Origin: Tribonema minus
Taxonomy: Eukaryota; Sar; Xanthophyceae; Tribonematales; Tribonemataceae
Assembly: GCA_017506865.1 (NCBI GenBank)
Contig: JAFCMP010000002.1
Coordinates: forward strand, 682,001 to 746,000
Reading direction: 5' to 3'
DNA length: 64,000 bases
In this document: positions 1 to 10,000 of the stretch, in pieces
Layout of the letters: every line of letters starts with the position of its first letter
Numbering within the stretch: position 1 is the first letter of the stretch
The notes under the pieces: model-generated
Told to the model about the DNA's origin: nothing
Seen by the model: only the letters and a program-made list of their open reading frames with translations
The model's database searches: none
Position numbers and translations under genes: made by a program

Positions 1-300
1 GAAGCGTCCTTCAGACCATGTTGAGCACTGAGTCGGCACCGAGGCACACGCGCTGCCAAATTTGCCGCTTCAGGTGCAGTCAGGAGTAGGAGTCCATGGA
101 CAATACGGAGCACTGAAGCCGGCCTTTGGTGAGGGCGTGGGTACTGGGCCCTCATGCCAATGCTGAGCACTGATGCCAAATGCGCCGCTCGAGGTACAAT
201 CAGGCCCTGTGAACAGCCAGTGGTAGTGCCAGGGGTATGCATGTATGTGTCGTGAATGCCTACATATGCCGTGCTTGCGCGTTGGGTACAGCTGCGAATA
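1..300. repeat. Tandem pair of about 130 bp at the left edge
   Basis: Two related blocks follow each other: each runs from a GAGCACTGA motif through GCCAAAT-TGCCGCT to a GGTRCARTCAGG motif, near 29-90 and 160-205. By analogy with the rest of the window they are probably decayed copies of an exon edge of the gene that enters from the left, but the parent exon is not visible here. No coding region could be supported in these 300 bases. Confidence 0.4.
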
Positions 301-538
301 AGCGGTTGTGGCTATGAGCCTGTGGCAGTGCTCACGCGCCACGGCGTGTCATCGCAGTGCCGCCACAACGCACACGAGTCACTGCAAAGAGTGCACGCCT
401 ATGCTTCAGTGCGCGCACGCACGCGCAGCGGTACCTGCATGCTGTCTCAACTGGCGGTACACGCATGCACACAGGGTACGTATGCACTTGAGAATAACCG
501 ATACCTATATACATACCTACGCCTTCGCGTCAACGCAG

Positions 539-3500
539 GTGAAAGAGCGCGTGGAGGGATTCACCGACAGGCTCATGGTGCGCACCATCGCACGCGGCGG
601 CATGAAGGCAAGTGCACATCAATAGCGGTTCCCGTACTTCAACGTCTCGTTGAATCAGGTACATCTTCACTAGAGCTCTAGCTTCAACACCTCAAGCTAC
701 AACATCTTGATGCTTCAACTCTTCTGTCAAGGTACGTCAAACACTCTGGTCTTGCAAAGTTCTGACAGTTACGAAAACCTTGTGGTTCTGTGTTCTCAGC
801 TTCATTGCCGTGGAAGCTGCTTTTCAAACCTTTGATACTGTACCTTAGACTTTGACATGCAAGCTCTGCCATGCATGCCTTGTGCAGTTTATGCCCATAC
901 CTTGCTCATGTATATGTATACAATATGCCCAGCGCCTGTCTGGGCACAACAGCTTGGAATTAGGCTCAGGACATAGCTATATGCTTGAGGAATACATCCC
1001 AAGGATGCGCATGTACATATCCGATACCCACCTCTTGCTCATGTAGAGCACCTACCGTCTGTCCGGCGACAACAGGATGGGAGCAATGCATTGTGCAGGC
1101 CATACAAACCTCTCCCCCCACCCGTTGCTTATCACATGTGTCTCAACACCACACAATGGCAGCGTCTTAGTGTTAGGGTTAGCTGCTTGGGCTCGACCTC
1201 CATTTCCTATACCTACCCTTTGCTCATACCTGCCCCACGCTGATGTAGTGACAGCACGAGAGCATCATCAGCCTCTTGGTGTTGCTGTACATACCCCTTG
1301 TAACCAACGTCCCTCCCGTGCCTTTGTATAACTTTAAGTAGCACCCACCACCTGTCTGCCACCAACAGAACGGAAGCATTTCTCTTGTACTTCATGTACT
1401 TTGAAAATTAAACTTCGAAGTAACATAACACCCCAGCAACCGCACCCGGCAATCATAGGACGGGAGTATTAAGCCGCCCAGGCCCGATCTCACTCTTGGA
1501 TTGACCTCACTCTCGGGCCCGATGATCGTACTTTTAGATTAACATGACACCCATTTATTAACAGGATGGAAGTATTACGCTGCCTGGGCCGGAACTTATC
1601 TTGTATAGTATATACATATATTATAGTATAACATGACACTTGTTGCCTGTTTAACATGAACAGGATGGGAGCATTACATTGCCCGGGCCTGATCTTCGGA
1701 AAGGACAGCGCCTCCAGTTCTTCATCAGGGACGGTCCGGCAGCGGCCGCTGACTTGGACTCGACTCTGGCCGCATACAAAGTGAGTCACTCTTTCAACAT
1801 GACTGCGCAGAGAACCGGCTAGGGTTTCAAGCTTGAGTACAAGAAGGTTTACGGTTTTCGCACCTTAGAATCAGAGCTGACTGTTGCCCGCGTGGAGAAC
1901 GGTGACCCTAACCCTTGAAGACTAGTAGGTTTACGGTTGTCAAAAAATTTCAAGCAAAGTTGATTGTGCCAGGGCAGGTGACCCAAAGTTATGGCGAGTG
2001 CGGAAGTAGGGTTGGGGTCATGTTGCAGCTTACGTTTGTGAGAATAGAGTGATTGCGCAAACCAATTTCGGTTCAAGATTCGGCTCAGAGTTTTTGCCCG
2101 AAGGCTCTGGCTCAAAAAGCTCTTGCGCTCGCGCGTATGTTGTTTTCGTTTGTAAAATTTGGGCGCTGGGTTGCTCGCATTCAACATATAGATAAGGCGT
2201 GTGGATGATGACAGTCGCTACTGCTCTCACACATTTTCATACCGTCGCCTACTCATTGCATGCATCAGATGTGTACGTCTGGTGTTTCGTTGATTCCGCA
2301 AGGCAGAAACAAGCTGAGACCGAAGACGTCGCGCCGCAGGGACTACACGCAGAACTCGTGCGCAGCACAGAACGCGCAAGCACCGCGCGGTTCTCTTCAA
2401 CAGTTGACATAATGCAAGCTATAGCTAGATCCTCTACATGTAAGCAACAGCCTCGCGTCGACGACGACGGCCGCCGCGGCACATTTGTTACTTGAATTTT
2501 GAGCCGTGATCAGAACGACGCGGTCCCTGCAGCAGAAAAGCGCAGTGCTGGCTGGCTAGCCAGATAGCATGAATGCTGCATCGGCCTTCCCTGCGATAGC
2601 ACGTAAGCATGTCGCACGGCAGATGCGGCTGGTGCACCCAAGCCACGCCTGCTCGCCAAAATTGCCCTCCGCTCCACCACAGGAAGGCATAGACAATGCA
2701 CCGCAAGGGCTCAAATGCATAATACACATCAGCTACAACGCGCGTCGTACACCAGAGCCGTCAGTACAGTCATATTTGCCCAAACAGTATTGCAGCGCGC
2801 CTTGCCTTGGGCCGAAAGTGTTTTCGTCCGAGAATCGCAAATCCAGCGCTTTCGCCCGAAACTTCACGGCAAAAAATGGCCGGACGCTTCGCTCGGCCGA
2901 AAACGTTGAGCAAAAAGTGCTCTGCGCAATCACTCTAATTGAGAATGACCTAGTTGCTGGCAAACAGAGGCTTCCACCTTGTAGGCCACCCATTTGTGGG
3001 AGGAGTCGAGGTGCTTTGCAGGCCTGGCGTTCCAGTATGTGCAATGTTTCTGTGGCAAAGGGTGAAGCGCTGCGTGACTTCACTGGCAACAACTTGTCTC
3101 GGTGCAACAGCCAAATGGTGTGCATGCCTTGACCGCATGTGCTGCCCATCTGCAATCAGCAAAATGCGTCAAGCACCTGTTTCCTGCCATGATCATGAGA
3201 AATGACTATGACCGCTCTATGTGTTCACGACGCTGCCATGCATGACGTCACGTCGGTGCATATGCCAAATGGGCAACACACATCGAGCAACCGTTCATGA
3301 TTGACATCAATCAATCATTCATGATTGGAAGGCTTTCCAGCAGCCGATCATGATCTGTCAATTTCTACGAGGGTTTGATAAACTCAAACTGCCCCTGCAC
3401 ATAGCCGATCACATGTGCCTCCCATCCATTTCTCACTCACCTACTCACTCACTGACTCGTTCACTCACTCACTCAACAGTGGCCCTCCTCCCCTTCTCTC

Positions 3501-5964
3501 ATTCACTCACTCACCTACTCACTCACTCACTAACTCAACAGCGCCTGGAGCTCGAAGCCAGCCTGAGAGTGTCGCTGGAGGCAGAAACCGCGAGTGGCAG
3601 CGATCAACAACCGTCGAGCACTGCTGATGACGCATCAGCGCCCCAGGTGCCTGCGCCTGCCAGGTTCCAGGCCACGGGTGTGCTCATGTACCCCTGCTTT
3701 GACAGGTGAGGAAATGTTTTTGAATAGTGGCATTGGTGCTGTTGGCGTGCAGAGCGCTTGCCGCGACACTGGGCGAGAGCGCCATTTGACAGAATGTGCA
3801 GTGCGATTACACGTCAGCTTATGTACCCCTGCTTTGACGGGTGAGGAAGTGACGCTAATGAGCTTGAAGTGTCTGAATTTGCCTTTGTGAGGTGCCAAGT
3901 TGCAGACAGCGGTACGGACTAAGTTAGGTACAGCCTTTGCGTAGGGTTAGGGTTGAGCATGTATGCTTTGACAGTAATAAAGTGGCTTTGAAAAGTGGCA
4001 TTTCTGATGTTGGAGCGCAGTGCTCTTGCTGCGATGCAGGGCGAAAGCGCCATGTGACAGAACGTACAGTGATTACATGTTCACGTATCTGTGACAGGTG
4101 AGGAAGTGGCGCTCTTGAACTTGATAAGTCTGAATGTGCTTGCATGACGCGAGGATGCACCACGTTGCGGACAGCGATACAGGCTAGGTGAGGTATATAA
4201 AGCATTTACTTAGGGTTAGGGCTAGGGTAAGTTTCATGTTCAGATTTTTTTTTTCATAGCGTGAGCTGGTGCACGTGACGATACCGCCTATTGCACGTGC
4301 GGCGCGGCATCCCTAACCCTGACCCTAACCCTCACTCTAACCCATAGCGAAGGCCGCCACACTCTGGACGATTACACGTCTGCGCATGTGCTAGAGACAT
4401 TGCAATCCGCTTGCAGATACTGACAGTGCGAACCGCATGCAACGCAGGCTGTCAATGTGATTGACTTGGCTCAACATGATTACGGCTAGGGCAAAAAGTT
4501 ACGTTGCGGTAAGGCGCTCGGTCTTAGGGTACATTCACAGAGAATTAGGGTTAGGTTGCACGCTTTGAGCATTTGAAGTCTGTATCTCCACCGTCCCCAA
4601 ACTGCATGATCTGCAAATTTTCTCTCACTTCAACCGTGTTCAACTATGTTGACAAACAACTTTACTCGTGACTTGACTCATGACTTGCGCTTTGCTGCCA
4701 CTCTAACTCATTCACAGGGGGCACGCCCTGTACCGTGAGAAGGGCTACGAGAGCGCGCGCCTAGCAGGCGCCGTTCCGCGGCCCACCGGCGGTTTCTTCT
4801 GCAACGGGGTGAGAGTTGAAGTTGCCGTACTGATGCTGATGTACTCTAGTGATGCCACGCGCTTTTCTGTTCAAGCTCATCTTGATCTCTACGGCAGCGG
4901 CGGTTCTGTTGCACAGAGTCGCGGCCCACCGGCGGTTTCTTCTGCAGTGAGGTGAAGTTGTTTTACTTGATGTTGCTGTACGCAAGTCACTTGCCACGCG
5001 CTTTGCTGTCTAAGCTCACCTTGACTTATACGGCAGCGGCAGTTCTGGCGCACAAAACCGCTCCCACCGGCGGTTTCTTCTGTGACGTGGTGATACTTCA
5101 AGAGTATGTACTCCAGTGACATGCCATGTGCTTTGTGGTGGAAGCTGAGGCTGATGTATTCGGCAGCAGCAGTCGTGAGGTGCCGCAGCCCACTTGCAGT
5201 TTCTTCTGCGATGCGGTGAGAATTGAAGTTGAGTACCTGAGCGACATACCGGCGCTATGTGCTTTACACCCATCTCGATGCCCATAAAGCGCCCAGTGGT
5301 AACGCTCTGCTTCGGGGGTTGTGTAACCTCAACTCCCACCCTAAGCTACCATTTACTTCACCTCTCTCTCGGACTTTTCCTTGTGGTGAAAGCGTGCAAA
5401 TGAGTGGACCTCTGGGCTGGGCATAGGGACGTTCCCCGTTGGATCCAGCATGTTGCGCTTTGGACTCAATGCAAACTCCATGTAACCCCGGTACCCATTC
5501 AAGCCTAACGTATCATCGTGGACTTGTACTCATAAAGGCCCCAAGGGAGGTGAGGTCCTGTTCATTCCTGGTGTGTTCTCTTATGCTGCGGCGTGGTCTG
5601 CACTGCGCCCGGTACTTCCCTTGTCTTGATCAGTGGACCAGTTAGGTTTTGCTGCTGCTATGCATAGGTTATAGGACCTCTGTGCCTGGGAGCTGTGATG
5701 TTTTCCTTTGGACCCAGCACATCGCGTTCTTGGCTCAGTGCAAACTTCACGTATAATATGCACCATATATATCTAGAAGTATAGATTATGACTAGTGAAC
5801 TGACTCTCTCCCGCTGCTTTGCGCAGGTTATTGGACCTCTGTGCCCGGGAGCGGTGACGTCCCTCTTCGGCTCCAGCACAGGGTTTGTTGTCTTCAGTCC
5901 AAAGACGGCGCGGCCGTTTAGCCCTGTTGAGCTTGCAGCGGCGGAGGAGGGGGACGCCGATGAG
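539..5964 (+). CDS. FIST C-terminal domain protein (3' part, five exons)
   Basis: Exons are 539-607, 1664-1780, 3542-3705, 4718-4808 and 5827-5964, and phases agree at every join. The joined product contains DRLMVRTIARGGMKDGSI, then RKGQRLQFFIRD, LMYPCFDRGHALYREKGYES and TGGFFCNGVIGPL. These match, in order, the FIST_C signature (R-N-I, GQ-x-x-QFHLRD, S-C-x-x-RG, GFFCNGEIGP). FIST domains are proposed small-ligand sensory modules found in bacterial signalling proteins and in eukaryotic F-box proteins. The FIST_N part and the start codon lie left of the window or were not found. The first intron uses a GC donor (AAG|GCAAGT at 608). In the last motif the usual E of GEIGP is V. The 3' end is uncertain: 6190-6240 is a possible last exon. 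Exons 1664, 3542, 4718 and 5827 all have decayed edge copies in the flanking introns. The family call is from motif recognition only. Confidence 0.72.
1071..1605 (+). repeat. Decayed 5'-edge copies of the FIST exon at 1664
   Basis: The true exon begins CAG|GATGGGAGCATTACATTGCC. Related blocks occur at about 1071-1100, 1366-1385, 1450-1490 and 1561-1600, each with an AACAG- or ATAGG-type acceptor followed by GGGAG-ATT and often GCC-GG-CC. They have point changes and no downstream donor, so they look like non-functional tandem copies upstream of the real acceptor. Confidence 0.6.
2045..2937. mobile_element. 893-bp element with perfect 15-bp terminal inverted repeats
   Basis: The left end reads TAGAGTGATTGCGCA (2045-2059) and the right end is its exact reverse complement (2923-2937). 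Subterminal sequences on both sides also share TTTTGCCCGAA and related words in inverted orientation. If the ends are extended by a few A/T bases, the trinucleotide GAG flanks both sides as a possible target duplication. No transposase was recognised; open frames inside (for example 2569-3132 on +) have no familiar motif. It is most simply a non-autonomous DNA transposon in the FIST intron between 1781 and 3541. Confidence 0.55.
3420..3541 (+). repeat. CACT microsatellite acting as polypyrimidine tract, duplicated
   Basis: Runs of CTCACTCA occur twice, each ending in TCAACAG (about 3474-3480 and 3535-3541). The second is the acceptor of the FIST exon at 3542. The first is followed by TGGCCCTCCTCCCC and is not coding. 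The tract supplies the pyrimidine-rich region for splicing and was itself duplicated with its AG. Confidence 0.6.
3825..4110 (+). repeat. 3'-edge copies of the FIST exon 3542-3705
   Basis: The exon end TGTACCCCTGCTTTGACAG|GTGAGG recurs at about 3823-3848 almost unchanged and, more decayed, at about 4087-4106. Flanking intron sequence is copied too (GGCATT near 3730 and 3998, the CGCCA-GTGACAGAA-GT-CAGTG block near 3781 and 4049), giving a unit of about 120-260 bp. Confidence 0.55.
4900..5215 (+). repeat. Three 3'-edge copies of the FIST exon 4718-4808
   Basis: The exon end CCCACCGGCGGTTTCTTCTG plus donor recurs at about 4924-4960, 5054-5090 and 5189-5220, with increasing decay. Each is followed by GTGA and a shared downstream block ending in GCCACGCGCTTT or GCCATGTGCTTT. 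Spacing is about 130 bp. Only the first occurrence (4780-4808) continues in frame from the acceptor at 4717. Confidence 0.65.
5410..5735 (+). repeat. 5'-edge copies of the FIST exon 5827
   Basis: Blocks near 5660-5725 and, weakly, 5415-5450 resemble the start of the exon (GTTATTGGACCTCTGTGCCC through GGCTCCAGCACA). The copy at 5666 keeps AGGTTATAGGACCTCTGTGC and GACCCAGCACA but contains frame-breaking changes. The acceptor at 5826 is the last one in the series and the only one leading into an open exon with a donor. Confidence 0.55.
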
Positions 5965-6189
5965 GTATGCATGTATACCTTTGTCACCTACACACACCAT
6001 AGGTACTTCGAAGTATTGCTGTATACTTTTTGTCACACATACAGTAGGCCTTTGCCGGTCATGTATGCTTGTAGGCGAGGGATCCCGGAGAGGGCCCAGC
6101 GTCCGCTGGAACCGTGGTCCCAAGCCTCATAGATCGTGGCGCGCGAGTATTTACGTAGTAGTGAAATTGATTTTTTTTTTTAGTTGCAG

Positions 6190-6240
6190 GGGGGTCCGAT
6201 TTTCGGGCCATCGGCCATCGGGTCGATGGTGTGTCTGTGA
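6190..6240 (+). CDS. Possible terminal exon of the FIST gene
   Basis: A run of T followed by TAGTTGCAG gives a strong acceptor at 6189. Read in the phase left by the exon ending at 5964, 16 codons follow and end at TGA (6238-6240). This would close the FIST protein with a short GGPIFGPSAIG-type tail. An alternative acceptor at 6307 opens another frame. No family alignment supports either choice. Confidence 0.3.
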   Translation, partial: GGPIFGPSAIGSMVCL

Positions 6241-6307
6241 AGCCTTCAACTTGCGAAATGCTGATCGCTCAGAAAAGTAAGCACTTAGTTGCTGCACAAG
6301 GCACTTC

Positions 6308-6390
6308 AGGCGGCGCCGGTGGTTGGAGCCGCACCGCTGCTGCCGTCGCCGACTGCCCCTACCGTACCACCGTCTTCCCATGTGAAGGCT
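6308..6390 (+). other. Possible small exon, Pro/Ala-rich
   Basis: CACTTCAG precedes an open segment rich in Ala, Pro and Val (AAPVVGAAPLLPSPTAPT), followed by a GGTGAGAA donor near 6391. It could be an alternative FIST tail exon or part of a transit peptide of the following gene. Its phase does not join directly to the exon at 7053, so it is left unassigned. Confidence 0.2.
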
Positions 6391-6603
6391 GGTGAGAACG
6401 AAGCCTCAATCAGTTTGATGGGGTCTGACACGCTCAGTGGCGTGTCACTTGAAGTAGGCTGCCGTGCAGGTAGCGCAGTAGTATAGTAAGAACAGCCTTT
6501 CGCACTCACAACGTCGCCTGTTCAAATCCGATGATGTTGATGGTGGTTTTGTTTTTGCGAGCGATCCCCGGGGGGAGAGTGGTTTGCAAGTACATAAATT
6601 ACC

Positions 6604-6606
<3 letters not shown>

Positions 6607-6640
<34 letters not shown>
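6607..6640 (+). repeat. 34-nt poly-C homopolymer
   Basis: An uninterrupted run of 34 C lies in the stretch between the FIST-type gene and the first supported exon of the IGPS-like gene. Shorter C runs occur as polypyrimidine tracts elsewhere (48999-49014, 50692-50707, 60537-60555). Run length may be affected by sequencing. Confidence 0.9.
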
Positions 6641-6641
<1 letters not shown>

Positions 6642-6869
6642 CACTCGATGGCGCATCCTACTAAATCAAACTCCAGTGTGGAGTTGTATGCACATACCGC
6701 TTTGAGCGCAGCTTCTCTTTGGACTGACAATAATTGACATAAACATGAACGCAACTGCAAAGATATGTCATGGGCAACATTTATTTTGTAGACTCTGTTA
6801 CAATGCTCATGTAGAAGTATGCATAATGATACACTACATTTACCAGCATTAATGTGCTTCGGCGATGCG

Positions 6870-6935
6870 CGTGCTGCCCGTTCTCACGTCAGGAAGAGCT
6901 ACACACGGTCAGCAACGCCGACGACGCCTTCACCA
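6870..6935 (+). repeat. 5'-edge copy of the IGPS-like exon 7053
   Basis: CCGTTCTCACGTCAGGAAGAGC and the following GACACGGTCAGC-ACGCCGACGACGCCTTC block at 7040-7092 is duplicated at 6877-6932 with a few changes. The upstream copy ends in a TATATATATG run instead of continuing into the exon, so it is a truncated decoy copy. The rest of 6641-7052 shows nothing else recognisable. Confidence 0.65.
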
Positions 6936-7052
6936 TATATATATGTTACACCTGCTCATGTATGCACAACGAATTACTTGAAGTAGGCATTTACCGGTAT
7001 ATTATATATTAATTTGCTATGGCGATGCGTGCGCTGTCCGTTCTCACGTCAG

Positions 7053-10000
7053 GAAGAGCTAGACACGGTCAGCGACGCCGACGACGCCTTCTCCGTCGAG
7101 CGCCGTGACATTGGCAGCGGCAGGGCGGTTACATCTGGCCCGGTGCAGTACAGTGTCGCAGAGAACCGCTCGCGCCCCCGCAGCACCCTCGAGGCAATGG
7201 TGTGGGCGAAGGAAACGGAGGTCGACAGGGCTCGTGACCGGTGGCCGATTGGCCCGCTTATGAGCAGGTGAGCACTTGCTGAGCGCTGCTGATGTCAGGG
7301 CTTGCTTTTAGTAGGGTTGAGCTAGGTGATATCCGTGTGCATCCTGGAGGCAAGTATGGGTCAAGGAAACGGAGGTTGACAGGCCTCGCGACCGCTGGCC
7401 CATAAGTCCTCTTATGAGCAGATGAGCAGGGTGCTGAGCGTTGCTGCTGTGGGTTACATTCTATGGATGAATAAAAGTACGGTTTCGCACTGCCGCTTTT
7501 GGGTTTTGGATCAAGTAGGATTTGGGGTTGAAACGGAGGCTGACAGGGCTCGCGACCGTTGGCCCATTGGTCCTCTTGTGAGCAGGTGAGCAGTTGCTAA
7601 GCGGTGCAGATTAAGCAGGATGGTCGCCTACAACCGCCCCCCTGCGAACGCCGTGCGCGACTTCCGAGGCGCTCTCGCAAACACGCATGTGTCTTCAGAT
7701 AAGGCATAATCGCCAGTGCTCATCATAACCTTAACCATCCTCTAAACCCTTGTTCTTGCCGCAGGATGGCCGCCTACAACCGCGTCCCTACGAACGCCGT
7801 GCTCTCGCTAGCGCGCCCACATGCGCATCTTCATAAAAGGCCTAATCGTCAGTGTTCATTCTACCCCCTGCTCATTCCACCCCCAACCAAAACCCTCACT
7901 GGTGCAGGATGGCTGCCTACAACAGCGTCCCGGCGAACGCCGTGCGCGACCTCCGCAGCGCTCTCGCAAACACGCATGTATCTTCAGATAAGGCGTAACT
8001 GTCAGTGCTCAGCCTCACCCCAAGCATCTCGGAATGCGATACGCAACCCTGCTGGGGCTAGCATGAAATGCCTCTAGATGTTCCCTGAATACCTCCAGAT
8101 CCTCAACGCTCATCATGAACCTATCCGTCCGCAATCCTCATTGCCACAGGATGGCCGCCTACAACCGCGTCCCTGCGAACGCAGTGCGCGACCTCCGCAG
8201 CGCTCTCGCCACCGCATCCCCCGACGCGCCCCCCTTCCCCCTCGTCGCCGAAGTCAAGTGCCGCTCCCCGGGGGGACTCGAGATCCGCGCGGGCGGCTAC
8301 ACCGCAGCAGCGCTCGCACAGGATGCTGAGCGTGGTGGTGCTGCCGCCGTTGCGGTGCAGACGGACTCGGTGTTTTTCGGCGGCGCTGCGGAAGATTTGG
8401 CTGCAGTAAAGGCCGCCGTTGGCGTGCCCGTGCTGTGGATGGACCTGGTCGTCTACGTCTACCAGGTATGTGTGTATGTGAAGTGGTGTTATTAGGGGGC
8501 TTCTGACGGATTGTGTGAGTCAGTGTAGGGTTGCGCTGGATTGCGGGCGCAGAGATCGCTGCGTGCGCTTCCGAGCTTGCTTTGGGTATGCAATTAACCC
8601 CGTGTGTGCAGATCGTCGTGTGGGATTTGAAATGCTTCAACGTATACTTGAAGCACTCTGGGGTGTAGGAGTGGCAGTGTCTGCCAGGCACATTGCACAA
8701 CCCTGAGGTTTGCCCGAACCATGACCCTGACCGTAATCAACTCAGTTGCACAGGCCGTCAGCCTGACCCACCTCTCTAAGTTGCTCGGAGTATGCAATTG
8801 CCTAACATGAGGAAGTTGCAACCGTGCAGCGCTAATGTATGCTGGATGCAGCAGTACGGCACTGAGGCCGGGCTCTCTCTTGCACCTGTCATCGGCTGAA
8901 ACAGTGAAGGCGGCAGTGCGCATAGAGAGAACCGACATGAGCATCGTTGAGCATCGTTGCTGTGGTGCTGCCGACCGCATCAAGTACTATTCGTCGCCCG
9001 CTCCCTGAGCTGCCGTCGACTCTTTGGGTAGCAGCACACCGGCCAGCAACGTGTAGCCCACCCGAGGCGCGCAGCAGTGCCGCCAGTGGCTGAGCACTGT
9101 GGCTCGCAGCAAATGCCCCCTCTGCAGCAGGTGGTCCCCCCTAGTCTGATGCCGCAGCGATGCGGCGTCTGCCTTGAATGGCGCGACGCATAGGGGGGTC
9201 CTCGTTTACGCGGAGGCAGATTGATAACCTCTGATTGAGGCGTACTACGGTGGTCCTGCGCGAGCGTCAGTGCTCAAGTGCCTTGCCCGCAACAACGCTC
9301 ATCACATTCCTGGCTCTAATTTACTTCAGCTTAGGGTTAGGGTTAGGGTTAGTGTTAGTTGGGGTTTGAACACTTCGCCGTTCTGCAGCAAGCGTGTCTT
9401 GCGGGGCGATCATCCCTCGAGTATATTTAACACAGAGGCGACAGAGTCAGATGACGACTCTTGCAACGAGGCTTGCCGCACCCCTGCTGCTCTGTAATTA
9501 TGAAGTTCGCCAAATGATGTCTGGCAGACCAGTGCTGGTGCCTTCAAGCTCGCTGCCACAGTATGTCCTTGCGCAACATGTGAAGTGTTATTATTGCTAT
9601 CCGCTACAGCTGTACCAGGCACAACTCAGGTCTCAGAAGCCTCTCAGCACGTGTCTGCCGCAGTAACCAGCCTCGTTGGTCCAGGCAGGGACAGGATGGA
9701 TGGCCAGTACTGACTACCGCAGCGTGCATCAAGCGGCCACAAGCCTGATATAAATTGCAAAGTACGGATTTCGATGCTGCCACCACATATCAGCGCTCAG
9801 CATTTGTTGTGTCGATGGCCGCTGCTGCAGCTGCTGCACTAGGCGCAGCTGAGCAAGGCTGCTGACACCTTACAGCTCGCTGCCACAATGTGTCAGTGCT
9901 CACTGCTTACTATTATGTGTCAATGCTCGCTGCTGCAGCTGTACCAAGCACGGCTGGATGGCGCTGATGCCCCAGCTGAGCAATGTATGTAGCTCGCTGC

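Noticed and set aside
3635..3898. 87-codon minus-strand frame with an internal repeat
   Set aside because: It arises from the duplicated FIST exon edge read in reverse; no independent coding evidence.
6465..6535. Possible tRNA (TAGCGCAGTAG and GTTCAAATCC boxes)
   Set aside because: The A-box and B-box words are there, but the D-stem, T-stem and acceptor stem do not pair, so no cloverleaf can be drawn.
8254..8700. 148-codon minus-strand frame
   Set aside because: Antisense to the IGPS-like exon 8150-8465 and its intron, with no motif; a shadow of the GC-rich exon.
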